Shown: in pieces, positions 1-8,640 of the stretch
How positions within the stretch are numbered: position 1 is the first letter of the stretch
Layout of the letters: each line of letters starts with the position of its first letter
Origin: Neisseria sp. oral taxon 014 str. F0314
Lineage (GTDB): Bacteria; Pseudomonadota; Gammaproteobacteria; Burkholderiales; Neisseriaceae
Length of the DNA: 64,000 bases
NCBI RefSeq assembly: GCF_005886145.1
Contig: NZ_CP040504.1
Coordinates: 2,438,059-2,502,058, forward strand
Reading direction: 5' to 3'
Notes under the pieces: model-generated
Database searches by the model: none
What the model was told of the DNA's origin: nothing
Seen by the model: the letters and a program-made list of their open reading frames with translations, nothing else
Program-made: the position numbers and the translations under genes

Positions 1-39
1 GAAATCAGCATTACGGTAGACGGCAGCATTCAGATGTAA
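1..39 (+). CDS. C-terminal end of an unidentified protein entering from the left
   Basis: Frame 1 reads thirteen codons ending in TAA at 37-39, giving the tail EISITVDGSIQM. An uptake sequence follows immediately at about 42, which is the usual position for one after a neisserial gene end. The fragment is too short to identify. It could also be chance, since only 12 residues are visible. Confidence 0.45.
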   Translation, partial: EISITVDGSIQM

Positions 40-103
40 GGCCGTCTGAAACGGCACGGGGCAAGTGCCGGAAGCCTCACCGAAGCAAACCTCAAAGAAA
101 TAA

Positions 104-147
104 AAAGGCCGTCTGAAAACCCTTCAATCGTTTTTCAGACGGCCTTT
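104..147. terminator. Uptake-sequence inverted pair between convergent genes
   Basis: AAAGGCCGTCTGAAAA is followed after a short loop by the inverted copy TTTTCAGACGGCCTTT. It lies between the plus-strand gene end at 39 and the 3' end of fumC at 178, so it can terminate transcription from both sides. Confidence 0.8.
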
Positions 148-177
148 GCTTGTTTCAAAACTATCGGCAAAACACGA

Positions 178-1566
178 TTAACGCGGATGAACCATATCGG
201 CGGGGACGACCAGTTCGTCAAACTCTTCGCCTGTCAGTAAGCCCAACTCGACGGCGGTTTCGCGCAGCGATTTGTCGTTTTTATAGGCGGTTTTGGCGAC
301 TTTGGCGGCATTTTCGTAGCCGATTTTGCGGTTCAATGCGGTAACGAGCATCAGGGAATGGTGCAGGAAATAGTCGATTTTTTCCGGCACGGGTTCGATG
401 CCGGCGGCGCAGTTTTCGTTGAAGCTGTTGCACGCGTCGCCCAACAGGCGGATGGATTGCAAGAGGTTGTAGGCGATAACGGGCATATAGACGTTCAGCT
501 CGAAATTGCCCGACGCGCCCGCCATGCTGATGGTAACGTCGTTGCCGAACACTTGGCAGCACACCATGGTCATTGCTTCGCATTGGGTCGGGTTGACTTT
601 GCCCGGCATGATGGACGAACCCGGCTCGTTTTCGGGGATTTTGATTTCGCCCAAACCGCAGCGCGGGCCGCTTGCCAGCCAGCGGATGTCGTTGGCGATT
701 TTGTTCAGGCTTGCCGCCAGCGTTTTCAATGCGCCCGAAGCGGCAACGGCGGCATCGCGTCCGCCCAAGGCTTCAAATTTGTTCGGCGCGCTGACAAACG
801 GCAGGCCGGACAATTCGGCAAGTTTGGCGGCGGCTTTTTCGGCGTATTCGGGATGGCTGTTCAAACCCGTGCCGACCGCTGTGCCGCCCAAAGCGAGTTC
901 GTACAAACCTTTGAGCGCGTCGTTCAGACGGCCTAAGCCGTGGTCGAGCTGGGAAACGTAGCCGGAAAACTCTTGTCCCAAAGTCAGCGGCGTCGCGTCC
1001 TGCAAATGGGTGCGGCCGATTTTGACGATGGGGGCGAAGGCTTGGGCTTTTTTGTCCAATGTGTCGCGCAGGGCTTGGACGGAGGGGATGAGGTGGCGGT
1101 TGATTTCAATCGCGGCAGCAACGTGGATGGCGGTCGGGAACGCGTCGTTGGTCGATTGCGCGTGGTTCACATGGTCATTGGGATGGACGGGCTGATACGC
1201 CGCCAAACCTGTACCGGCGATTTCGTTGGCGCGGTTCGCCAGCACTTCGTTCATGTTCATATTGGATTGCGTGCCGGAGCCAGTCTGCCATACTACTAAG
1301 GGGAACTGCCCGTCGAGCTTGCCGTTCAACACGTCGTCTGCCGCCTGCGTAATCAAATCCGCCTGCTCGGGCTTAATCCTGCCTAGGGAAACGTTGGTGG
1401 CGGCTGCGGCTTTTTTCACCAGCGCCAAAGCATAAATCAGCGGCTGCGGCAGGGTTTCGCCGCCGATTTTGAAATTATTGCGGCTGCGCTGGGTCTGCGC
1501 GCCCCAATAGGCTTCGGACGGGACTTCGACATTGCCCATGGTGTCGTGTTCGGTACGGGTGCTCAT
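178..1566 (-). CDS. fumC: Fumarate hydratase class II
   Basis: This is the iron-independent TCA-cycle fumarase, which interconverts fumarate and malate in the cytoplasm. The 462 residues match the class II family length. The superfamily signature [11 protein letters not shown] is present at about residues 317-327, and the N-terminus [16 protein letters not shown] is typical. The start at 1566 is preceded by AGGAGAG on the minus strand. It is a single transcription unit that ends at the uptake-sequence hairpin next to position 147. Identification is firm. Confidence 0.97.
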   Translation of the reverse strand: MSTRTEHDTMGNVEVPSEAYWGAQTQRSRNNFKIGGETLPQPLIYALALVKKAAAATNVSLGRIKPEQADLITQAADDVLNGKLDGQFPLVVWQTGSGTQSNMNMNEVLANRANEIAGTGLAAYQPVHPNDHVNHAQSTNDAFPTAIHVAAAIEINRHLIPSVQALRDTLDKKAQAFAPIVKIGRTHLQDATPLTLGQEFSGYVSQLDHGLGRLNDALKGLYELALGGTAVGTGLNSHPEYAEKAAAKLAELSGLPFVSAPNKFEALGGRDAAVAASGALKTLAASLNKIANDIRWLASGPRCGLGEIKIPENEPGSSIMPGKVNPTQCEAMTMVCCQVFGNDVTISMAGASGNFELNVYMPVIAYNLLQSIRLLGDACNSFNENCAAGIEPVPEKIDYFLHHSLMLVTALNRKIGYENAAKVAKTAYKNDKSLRETAVELGLLTGEEFDELVVPADMVHPR

Positions 1567-1874
1567 TTAGTGCTCTCCTAAAAAATTAATGCTGCAAGCG
1601 AGAATAATTATAACGATGAGACGATGAACTTGGAAAGTATGGGAAAGACTGCATATAACATTGTTAAAGAATTATTGATATGAAACAAAGCACTGAAAAA
1701 GATGTGCTTTAGGTTGCTTAAAGAAATAATGCGGCGACAAGGGATTAGCCTTCCTTTACTTCAAAATCCTTTAATAGCATAATAAATAGGAATTATTATC
1801 AAAACTTATCCGTCTCGGACAGATGGGCGAAAGTGTATTTGTATCTCAGACGGATTTGATATGGAGATTGGAAA
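1567..1874. other. Gene-free divergent intergenic region
   Basis: This 308-base AT-rich spacer lies between fumC (leftward) and the ABC binding-protein gene (rightward) and must hold both promoters. The stretch AATAGGAATTATTATC near 1786-1801 looks loosely like part of a Fur box but is too degenerate to call. No uptake sequence or open gene is visible. Confidence 0.5.
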
Positions 1875-2852
1875 ATGGAACTGAAAAGACGTGATTTCTT
1901 AAAAATGACCGCCGCTCTGGCAGCGGCAGGCGTTTCGCCTTCGCTGTTGGCGGCGGGGAAAGAGCAGTTTACCATTTACGGCGCGCCGGCGATGCCCAGC
2001 GTAACCATTGCCGTAGCGGCGTTGCAGGGCAAGCTGGCGAAGCAGGCGGATGTGTCGCTCAAGGTTTGGCGTTCGCCCGACCAGCTTCGCGCGGGCGTAG
2101 CGAGTGGACAATTTAAAGTAATGATGAGTCCGAGCAATGTCGGCGTAAACCTGCGCAACCAAGGGCAGAAAGTCGGCATGGTCAATATTTTGACCAACGG
2201 CATCACGCAGTTGGTTTGCAAAGGCAGCGCGATTGCCTCGCCGCAGGATTTGGTCGGCAAAAAAATCCTTGTGCCGTTTAAAAACGACATGCCCGACATC
2301 GTGCTGCAAGCCTTGTTGAAAAAACTGAAAATTGACGCACACAAAGTCGGCATCACTTACACTGCCACGCCGCCCGAAGCGGTGGGGCTGTTTTTGAGCA
2401 AGGACTACCACGCCGCCATCCTGCCCGAACCAATGGCGAGCGCGAGTATGCTCAAAGGCAAAACCATGGGCGTAAACGTCGTGCGCGGCTTTGATTTGGT
2501 GAAGGCATGGGGGCAGGCGTTTGACACCAAGCCGCTGATTCCGATGGCGGGCATCATCGCCAACGAAGAATATTTCCACGCACACAAAGCGCAGTTCGAC
2601 ATCTTCCATCAGGATTTGAAAAACGCGCTCAACTGGATACTCGCCAACCGCCAAAGCGCGGCGAAAATCGGCAAAAACTACCTTCCTGCCCCCGAACCCG
2701 CCCTAGTCATGGGCTTGGACGGCGCGCGGCTGACGGTAACCAAAGGCAGCGAAGTGAAGAACGAGATTTTGAAGTTTTACGAAATCCTGATGCAGTTCAA
2801 CCCGAAACTCTTGGGCGGCAAGCTACCGGATAACGTATTCTTCTTGGCTTAA
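1875..2852 (+). CDS. ABC transporter periplasmic substrate-binding protein (NMT1/SsuA-like)
   Basis: The 325-residue exported protein begins MELKRRDFLKM, a Tat-like twin-arginine leader followed by an Ala-rich hydrophobic stretch and an AxA-type cleavage region near residue 27. The remainder has the bilobed fold pattern of the nitrate/sulfonate/thiamine-precursor binding family, including a PEPMAS segment. The matching permease and ATPase lie at 4190-5679 on the same strand, so this is the binding component of one importer. The substrate cannot be read from the sequence. An unrelated DUF2971 gene and repeats now separate it from its partners. Confidence 0.85.
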   Translation: MELKRRDFLKMTAALAAAGVSPSLLAAGKEQFTIYGAPAMPSVTIAVAALQGKLAKQADVSLKVWRSPDQLRAGVASGQFKVMMSPSNVGVNLRNQGQKVGMVNILTNGITQLVCKGSAIASPQDLVGKKILVPFKNDMPDIVLQALLKKLKIDAHKVGITYTATPPEAVGLFLSKDYHAAILPEPMASASMLKGKTMGVNVVRGFDLVKAWGQAFDTKPLIPMAGIIANEEYFHAHKAQFDIFHQDLKNALNWILANRQSAAKIGKNYLPAPEPALVMGLDGARLTVTKGSEVKNEILKFYEILMQFNPKLLGGKLPDNVFFLA

Positions 2853-2866
2853 AAGGAGAAGAGGTC

Positions 2867-3023
2867 GTCTGAAAAAAGTAGGGCGGATAATCGTTTCCGA
2901 CATTTCGGATGTTTTCAGACGACCTATCAGGACATGATCAGCAGCGTAGGTAGGATTCTTGAATCCGACATTTTGGTTAAACGGGGCTGTCGGATACGAG
3001 TATCCGCCCTACTTTTTTCAGAC
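2867..3023. repeat. 23-bp perfect inverted repeat enclosing GGATTC palindromes
   Basis: Left arm 2867-2889 and right arm 3001-3023 are exact reverse complements (GTCTGAAAAAAGTAGGGCGG and on), and each includes most of an uptake sequence. The loop contains GGATTCTTGAATCC, a palindrome that recurs near 37340. It could fold as a strong hairpin after the binding-protein gene. It looks like a small mobile or recombinogenic repeat. Confidence 0.75.
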
Positions 3024-3064
3024 GGCCTATCAGATAATATTCGAACAGTACACAAAAAGCCGTC

Positions 3065-3159
3065 ATTCCCGCGTAGGCGGGAATCCAGTCCTCGATATTG
3101 CAGGAATGTTTTAAAGTTGCAGCGACGTCAAACTTCTGGATTCCCGCCTGCGCGGGAAT
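3065..3159. repeat. Pair of dRS3 repeats flanking an RS-type element
   Basis: Two 20-bp dRS3 units with the ATTCCCGC...GCGGGAAT architecture sit at 3065-3084 and 3140-3159. They enclose a 55-bp spacer, the usual neisserial dRS3-RS arrangement. Such units are known sites of recombination and of filamentous-prophage insertion in Neisseria. Here they lie directly upstream of the DUF2971 gene that interrupts the ABC transporter cluster. Confidence 0.85.
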
Positions 3160-3281
3160 GACGGCGGGTAGTAACCGTGGGTTGAGTTGCCAAACCCAAC
3201 AAAACCGTCGGATTACCTGAAATGTTGGGTTATGATCCAACCTACAAGTTCAATACAATATTTTATTGAAAGGGATGATTT

Positions 3282-4001
3282 ATGGAAAAGAATTTCCTAT
3301 TTATAGATCACGAAAAATTAGATACAACAATTTATAGAATTTTTCCTATACACCGTTTTTTAGAAATTTTAGATACCAATAAATTGACTTTGGTAAAACC
3401 CAAATTATGGGATGACCCGTTTGAAAATGCCCTATTGTCTTCAACATTCGTCATGTCAGGAGAAGAAACCAGCATAGAGGCGAGAAATTCAGTATATGGT
3501 CAATGCTGGACTTGGCATCGGGAATCAGATGCAATGTGGCGCATTTACTCTCCTAATAAAGATGGTATTAGAGTTTCCACAACACCTAAAAAATTATTAA
3601 CAGCTTTACATGAGGAAATCGGAAGTTTTGCAAAGGTTCGTGGTTTTCTTGGTCAGGTGCAGTATGCGACAAGTAAGGATTTGATAAATAAATTTCAAAA
3701 AATAGAACTATTAAAAACAGATGGAAGCGGTATCGCAGAATCTCTATTGTATAAACGAAAAGCATTTCAACATGAAAATGAGGTACGCTTAATCTATTTT
3801 GGACAAGATGGGTTATGCAAAGAAGACATCTTTAAATTTAATATTAAACCAACAGAATTATTTGATGATCTCCTGTTTGATCCTAGGATAAATCCATATT
3901 TAAAAGAGGAATATAAAGGTCAAATTATTAAGACGGGTGAATTTAAATTTAAACGTTCTAAGTTGTATGATCCACCTGAGAATTTTAAATTCAATTTGTA
4001 A
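3282..4001 (+). CDS. DUF2971 family protein
   Basis: This 239-residue soluble protein has no signal peptide or membrane segment. Residues 12-45 (YRIFPIHRFLEIL...LTLVKPKLWDDPFE) are the N-terminal signature of DUF2971, and CWTWHRESDAMWRIYS near residues 70-85 is the conserved central motif. The function of the family is unknown; members are often found in accessory and defence-rich regions. The gene is far richer in A+T than its neighbours and is bounded by repeats on the left and uptake-sequence variants on the right. It separates the ABC binding protein from its permease, which points to insertion by transfer. A good GAAAGG ribosome site precedes the start. Confidence 0.8.
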   Translation: MEKNFLFIDHEKLDTTIYRIFPIHRFLEILDTNKLTLVKPKLWDDPFENALLSSTFVMSGEETSIEARNSVYGQCWTWHRESDAMWRIYSPNKDGIRVSTTPKKLLTALHEEIGSFAKVRGFLGQVQYATSKDLINKFQKIELLKTDGSGIAESLLYKRKAFQHENEVRLIYFGQDGLCKEDIFKFNIKPTELFDDLLFDPRINPYLKEEYKGQIIKTGEFKFKRSKLYDPPENFKFNL

Positions 4002-4189
4002 AATAATAAGCAGCAACAGTATGCTGGCTTAGCTACACCCCTAAAACTCCAAACCAAGGTTGTCTGAAAAACACTATTTGGGAAAACCAAACCGTTTCGT
4101 TGGATTGCGGCGTTCCGTCTAACCCAACCAATATTTTTTCAGACGACCTACCGTCCCCAAAACCATTCTCATCAACCAACACTCAAACC

Positions 4190-4987
4190 ATGATTAAAAC
4201 CGACAAAATCCGCAAACCGCAGCCTGCGGTGTTTTACATCATCGACTACCTTTGGAGCGGCTTTGCCGGTCTGAGCGTGGCGATGGTGGTAGTGGTGTTG
4301 TGGGCGTGGGGCAGTGCCGTGTTCGGTGAGTTTATGCTGCCTGCGCCGGTGGAGGTGTTTCAAAAGTCTTTGGATTTATTGAAACATTTTCAGGAAAACG
4401 AAATCGGGATTTCGCTGTGGCGGTCGGTGGTGGGGATTTCGGTTGCGCTGGCGGCGGGATTGGCGGCGGGGCTGGTGGCGGGCAGTTTTAAGACGGCGAT
4501 GGCGTTGCTCAAGCCTGTGATTACGGTTTTGTTGGCGATGCCGCCGATTATTTGGGTGGTAATGGCGTTGTTTTGGTTCGGTTTCGGCAATCCGAGCGTG
4601 TTGTTTACCATCATTGTGTTGGTTGCGCCGCTGACGTTTGCGAGTGCGGCAGTCGGGATGGCGAGCGTGAACAAGCAGCATGAGGAGTTGTTTGACGCTT
4701 ATAAATTAGGCCGTCTGAAAAAAATCCGTTATCTGTATATCCCGCATCTGACGGGTTATGTGATTTCCAGCATCGGCGTAGCGGTGGCGATGGGGGTGAA
4801 GGTAGTAATTATGGCGGAACTCTTGGGCGCGAGCGAAGGCGTGGGCGCGCGGATTGCGGATGCGAGGGCGATGCTGGAGACTTCGACGGTGATGGCTTAT
4901 GTGGTGTTGGTTATCGTGTTTGTGTCGCTGTTTGAATACCTGATTACCAAGCCTTTGGAAATTTTGTTTATGCCGTGGAGGAGATGA
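4190..4987 (+). CDS. ABC transporter permease (BPD_transp_1)
   Basis: The 265-residue inner-membrane permease has about six hydrophobic segments. The cytoplasmic EAA loop is seen as EELFDAYKLGRLKKIRYLYIPHL near residues 164-186. It belongs to the nitrate/sulfonate/taurine importer type. I chose the ATG at 4190 because the upstream extension from 4100 runs through an uptake-sequence remnant and codes unlike a leader. The stop overlaps the start region of the ATPase gene, so the two are translationally coupled. The EAA loop itself carries an in-frame uptake sequence (GRLKK). Confidence 0.88.
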   Translation: MIKTDKIRKPQPAVFYIIDYLWSGFAGLSVAMVVVVLWAWGSAVFGEFMLPAPVEVFQKSLDLLKHFQENEIGISLWRSVVGISVALAAGLAAGLVAGSFKTAMALLKPVITVLLAMPPIIWVVMALFWFGFGNPSVLFTIIVLVAPLTFASAAVGMASVNKQHEELFDAYKLGRLKKIRYLYIPHLTGYVISSIGVAVAMGVKVVIMAELLGASEGVGARIADARAMLETSTVMAYVVLVIVFVSLFEYLITKPLEILFMPWRR

Positions 4988-5679
4988 TGCTCTGTCTTGA
5001 AAACGTGCGTTTTGAAATTCTCCGCGACCCCATCGTGCGCGATTTCAGTTTGAACCTGCAACATGGCGAAGTGAAAGCTTTGTTCGGGCCGAGCGGCTGC
5101 GGCAAGACGACGGTTTTGCGGCTGATTGCGGGCTTGGAAACGCCGAAATCGGGCACGATACGCAATACTTTCCGCAAAACGGGTTTTCTGTTTCAGGAAA
5201 ACCGCCTGCCGGAAAACCTGACCGCGATGCAGAATATCGCGATTTTTATGGACAAACCCGATGAAGGCGAAATCATCGCACTGGCGGCGAAGGTCGGGCT
5301 GACTTCGGGCGATTTGAACAAATATCCGACCGAGTTGTCCGGCGGCATGGCGAAACGGGTGGCGTTTTTGCGCCTGCTGCTGTGCGGCTGCGACCTTGCC
5401 TTGCTGGACGAGCCGTTTGTCGGTTTGGACCGCGATTTGCGCGATATTTTGGTCGCCATGCTGGTGGAAAAAATCGAGCGGCAGGGCATGGCGTGTATGC
5501 TGGTAACGCACGACCGCTTCGAAGCCGCGCGCCTGAGCCATGAAATCATGCTGCTTTCCACTAAGGGCATGAACGTACAAAACGTGATTACCCTGCCCAC
5601 GCCGCTGTCCGAACGCAATTCGGCTTTTGAGGAAGGCGTGGTGGCAAGGGAGTTTCAGGGGATTCATTATTATGAGTGA
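4984..5679 (+). CDS. ABC transporter ATP-binding protein
   Basis: This is the cytoplasmic ATPase of the importer, about 231 residues. Walker A is GPSGCGKTT near residue 35, the signature is LSGGMAKRV, and Walker B is LALLDEP. The start is either of two tandem ATGs at 4984 and 4987, both after GGAGGAG; a GTG nine bases further up is less likely. The 3' end is unusual. Its last 60 or so bases are repeated in diverged form at about 6020-6090, beyond a block of repeats. This suggests that the present C-terminus arose by recombination next to a second copy of the gene end. Confidence 0.88.
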   Translation: MMLCLENVRFEILRDPIVRDFSLNLQHGEVKALFGPSGCGKTTVLRLIAGLETPKSGTIRNTFRKTGFLFQENRLPENLTAMQNIAIFMDKPDEGEIIALAAKVGLTSGDLNKYPTELSGGMAKRVAFLRLLLCGCDLALLDEPFVGLDRDLRDILVAMLVEKIERQGMACMLVTHDRFEAARLSHEIMLLSTKGMNVQNVITLPTPLSERNSAFEEGVVAREFQGIHYYE

Positions 5680-5699
5680 TGAGGGGATTTGAGTGTCTG

Positions 5700-6000
5700 A
5701 CGAACCTTGCGGTTCGTTGCCCTCTCCCTAACCCTCTCCCACGGGGAGAGGGGAATCAGGTTGCTGAAAATCAGAGGGTGCAGGATTGGGAATCAGATGG
5801 CAGGCAAACCTGAAAATGTTCGGGCTCGACAGCCTAATCCCCTCTCCCACGGGGAGAGGGGATCAGGTTTCTGAAAATCAGAGGGTGCAGGATTGGGAAT
5901 CGAATGGCAGGCAAACCTGAAAATGTTCGGGCTCGACAGCCTAATTCCCTCTCCCCGTGGGAGAGGGCTAGGGAGAGGGTAAGCAAGCCGCAGGCTTGCC
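5700..6000. repeat. MITE-like repeat with inverted ends and an internal 107-bp tandem duplication
   Basis: The block opens with CCCTCTCCCTAACCCTCTCC and closes with its inverse GGGAGAGGGCTAGGGAGAGGG. Small palindromes (AACCTTGCGGTT; GCAAGCCGCAGGCTTGC) sit just outside. Inside, a 107-bp unit occurs twice in tandem, starting at 5755 and 5862. A single-unit copy lies at about 6730-6945 and a shorter relative at 25335-25455. Terminal inverted repeats, small size and no coding capacity suggest a non-autonomous element. Confidence 0.75.
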
Positions 6001-6019
6001 TCTTTAGCGAAAGATACGA

Positions 6020-6090
6020 ATCTGTTATCCGAACGCGATTCGGTTTTTGAAAAAGCCGTGGTGCCAAGGGGGCAGGGGATTCATTATGAG
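6020..6090 (+). pseudogene. Decayed second copy of the ABC ATPase 3' end
   Basis: Bases here would translate as a tail like LSERDSVFEKAVVPRGQGIHYE. It parallels the true ATPase ending LSERNSAFEEGVVAREFQGIHYYE at 5608-5679. No upstream part of the gene is present, only repeat sequence. This is a fossil of either a tandem duplication or a recombination that brought in the repeat block and cadD. Confidence 0.7.
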
Positions 6091-6097
6091 GTGCTTT

Positions 6098-6712
6098 ATG
6101 TTTTCGACTGTGATTACTGCTGCTGTTTTATATATTGCTACAGCAGTAGATTTGTTGGTAATACTATTAATATTTTTTGCTAGAGCAAATACTAGAAAAG
6201 AATATCGAGATATTTATATCGGACAATATTTAGGTTCTGTAATTTTAATATTAGTTAGTTTATTTCTAGCTTTTGTTTTGAATTATGTTCCGGAAAAATG
6301 GGTGTTGGGTTTATTAGGTTTAATACCGATTTACTTAGGTATTAAAGTTGCTATTTACGACGATTGTGAGGGCGAAAAAAGAGCTAAAAAAGAATTGGAT
6401 GAAAAAGGGTTGTCAAAATTAGTCGGTATTGTTGCTTTGGTTACAGTTGCTAGTTGTGGTGCAGATAATATTGGACTTTTTGTTCCTTACTTTGTGACTT
6501 TAGATCTTGTCGACTTATTAGTTACTCTTCTTGTATTTTTAATATTGATTTTTGTTTTAGTATATACAGCACAAAGATTGGCTAATATTTCAGGTGTTGG
6601 TGAAATTGTAGAGAAGTTTAGTCGTTGGATAATGGCTGTTATTTATATTGGTTTAGGGTTATTTATTATTATTGAAAATAATACAATTCGAACAATAATA
6701 TCAATAATATGA
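6098..6712 (+). CDS. cadD: CadD-family cadmium resistance permease
   Basis: The 204-residue polytopic inner-membrane protein has about six hydrophobic helices. The CadD hallmark CGADNIGLFVPYF is present in the second half, and TAVDLLVILLIFF in helix 1 fits the same family. CadD proteins of staphylococci and streptococci give cadmium resistance, probably by export. A longer reading from TTG at 6047 is unlikely because its first residues come from the duplicated ATPase tail; the ATG at 6098 matches the family N-terminus. The gene is very AT-rich and sits between two copies of the same repeat, so I infer recent acquisition. An arsenic- or cadmium-sensing regulator is not adjacent. Confidence 0.8.
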   Translation: MFSTVITAAVLYIATAVDLLVILLIFFARANTRKEYRDIYIGQYLGSVILILVSLFLAFVLNYVPEKWVLGLLGLIPIYLGIKVAIYDDCEGEKRAKKELDEKGLSKLVGIVALVTVASCGADNIGLFVPYFVTLDLVDLLVTLLVFLILIFVLVYTAQRLANISGVGEIVEKFSRWIMAVIYIGLGLFIIIENNTIRTIISII

Positions 6713-6724
6713 ATGATACGGGCA

Positions 6725-6950
6725 TTTGAGTATCTGACAAACCTTGCGGTTCGTTGCCCTCTCCCTAACCCTCTCCTAAGGGGAGAGGGAATCAGGTTTC
6801 TGAAAATCAGAGGGCGCAGGATTGGGAATCAGATGGAAGGTAAACCTTAGAATGATCGGACTCGACAGCCTAATCCCCTCTCCCCGTGGGAGAGGGCTAG
6901 GGAGAGGGTAAGCAAGCCGCAGGCTTGCCTCTTTGGCAAAAGATACGGCC
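6725..6950. repeat. Second copy of the MITE-like repeat, right of cadD
   Basis: This copy has the same order as 5700-6000: TTGAGTATCTGAC, the AACCTTGCGGTT palindrome, CCCTCTCCCTAACCC, one internal unit, GGGAGAGGGCTAGGGAGAGGG, then GCAAGCCGCAGGCTTGCC. Only one internal unit is present. Together the two copies bracket cadD as direct repeats, so homologous recombination between them would delete cadD. Confidence 0.75.
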
Positions 6951-7007
6951 CTGTCCACCCAATAAATCTATATCCGAAAGCATCTTCATGCAGAATCAAG
7001 CCAAGCC

Positions 7008-8105
7008 ATGAATAAATTTTTTACCCACCCCATGCGGCCGTTTTTCGTCGGCGCGGCGGCACTTGCCATACTCGGCGCGTTGGTGTTTTTCATCAGCCCT
7101 GCCGCCATCGTCCTGCACCGCCAAATCTTCTTGGAACTCATGCTGCCTGCGGCATACGGCGGTTTTCTGACTGCCGCCATGCTCGAATGGACGGGTTATA
7201 AAGGTCGTCTGAAACCTGTCGCTACTTTGATGACGGCGTTGTTGCTTGTTGCATCCGTCCTGCTGCCGTTTGCGCCGCAAACCGCTTCGTTTTTCGTCGC
7301 CGCCTATTGGCTGGTGTTGCTGCTGTTCTGCGTCTGGCTGATTTGGCTCGACCGCAACACCGACAATTTCGCCCTGCTGATGCTGCTTGCCGCGTTCACC
7401 GTTTTTCAGACGGCCTATGCTGTCAGCGGCGATTTGAACCTGTTGCGCGCGCAAGTGCATCTGAACATGGCGGCGGTCATGTTCGTATCCGTGCGCGTCA
7501 GCGTCCTTTTGGGCGCGGAAGCCCTTAAAGGATGCCGTCTGAAAGACCCCGTATTCATCCCCAACGTCGTCTATAAAAATATCGCCATCACCTTCCTGCT
7601 GCTGCACGCCGCCGCCGAACTTTGGCTGCCCGCGCAAACCGCCGGTTTTACCGCGCTCGCCGTCGGCTTCATCCTGCTCGCCAAGCTGCGCGAACTGCAC
7701 CATCACGAACTCCTGCGCAAACACTACGTCCGCACCTATTACCTGCTCCAACTCTTTGCCGCCGCAGGCTATCTGTGGACAGGCGCGGCGAAATTGCAAA
7801 ACTTGCCCGCCTCCGCGCCCCTGCACCTGATTACCCTCGGCGGTATGATGGGCGGCATGATGATGGTATGGCTGACCGCCGGACTGTGGCACAGCGGCTT
7901 TACCAAACTCGACTACCCCAAACTCTGCCGCATCGCCGTCCCCATCCTTTTCGCCGCCGCCGTCTCGCGCGCTGTTTTAATGAACGTAAATCCGATATTT
8001 TTCATCACCGTCCCCGCGATTCTGACCGCCGCAGTGTTCGTGCTTTATCTGTTGACGTTCGTACCAATCTTTCGGGCGAATGCGTTTACGGATGATCCGG
8101 AGTGA
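7008..8105 (+). CDS. nnrS: NnrS family membrane protein
   Basis: This 365-residue protein is almost wholly hydrophobic, with about twelve predicted membrane segments. His-rich motifs fit the haem- and copper-containing NnrS family, for example LHHHELLRKHYVRTYY and GGMMGGMMMVWLTAGLWHSG. NnrS proteins ease nitrosative stress in denitrifiers. Neisseria also denitrifies partially, and an azurin gene lies 14 kb away. Several uptake sequences lie inside the coding region, encoded as GRLKP, FQTAY and CRLKD. Confidence 0.8.
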   Translation: MNKFFTHPMRPFFVGAAALAILGALVFFISPAAIVLHRQIFLELMLPAAYGGFLTAAMLEWTGYKGRLKPVATLMTALLLVASVLLPFAPQTASFFVAAYWLVLLLFCVWLIWLDRNTDNFALLMLLAAFTVFQTAYAVSGDLNLLRAQVHLNMAAVMFVSVRVSVLLGAEALKGCRLKDPVFIPNVVYKNIAITFLLLHAAAELWLPAQTAGFTALAVGFILLAKLRELHHHELLRKHYVRTYYLLQLFAAAGYLWTGAAKLQNLPASAPLHLITLGGMMGGMMMVWLTAGLWHSGFTKLDYPKLCRIAVPILFAAAVSRAVLMNVNPIFFITVPAILTAAVFVLYLLTFVPIFRANAFTDDPE

Positions 8106-8251
8106 GGGGGATGGGGAAGTTCTTTATAAAATTTTTTCTCTTAGGAAGAAATTTAGAAGTAATTTTTCCTCACAAATTTTGTTGGCTATACTCATTAATT
8201 TGTAATTTTTTAGTTGTATAATCAATCCGATTTTCACTATGGAACATCATT

Positions 8252-8557
8252 ATGAAAAATGTTTTGAAAGCCTTGGCTACTACTGTTTTCGCCGTATCTG
8301 CTTTGTCTGCATCCGCTCGCGGTATGCACAAGCACAAGCCTTTGGCGTTTGAGGAGTTACCGAAGATTTGTCAGCAGTATTTTACCCGTGCGGAGGTGTG
8401 TTATAAGAAGGCGGGGGATAAGGCTGAGTTTCAGCGCGGCAACACTAAATTTCTGTGGCAATCGCTGCCTGCTGCGGATTTAGGTCAGCGTGAGCGTATG
8501 TGTCAGATTGCGATGGATTCGTTTGCGGAAAAAACGCGTAACCTTCATTGCGAATAA
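8252..8557 (+). CDS. Small exported protein of unknown function
   Basis: The 101-residue protein has a Sec signal peptide (MKNVLKALATTVFAVSALSASARG). The mature part of about 78 residues holds four cysteines (C39, C49, C85, C100), which could form two disulfides in the periplasm. The pattern resembles small Neisseria/Pasteurellaceae proteins such as DUF5339; this is from memory and unverified. An extended -10 (TGTATAAT, about 8214-8221) lies 30 bases upstream, giving it its own promoter. An uptake sequence follows the stop. Confidence 0.7.
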   Translation: MKNVLKALATTVFAVSALSASARGMHKHKPLAFEELPKICQQYFTRAEVCYKKAGDKAEFQRGNTKFLWQSLPAADLGQRERMCQIAMDSFAEKTRNLHCE

Positions 8558-8640
8558 TTGCCCTGTTTTCAGACGGCCTTTTGACCTTTTCCGCGCGTGT
8601 TTCCCAATATGACTTTTCTTCTGTTTTTTAAGGAGATGCC

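Noticed and set aside
1780..1805. Possible Fur box upstream of the ABC binding-protein gene
   Set aside because: Only part of the GATAAT-type hexamer pattern is kept; similar AT-rich stretches occur by chance.
2934..3240. Short ORFs on both strands across the dRS3 repeats
   Set aside because: They are translations of repeat sequence (typical PSFPRRRES-type readings), seen commonly wherever dRS3 occurs.
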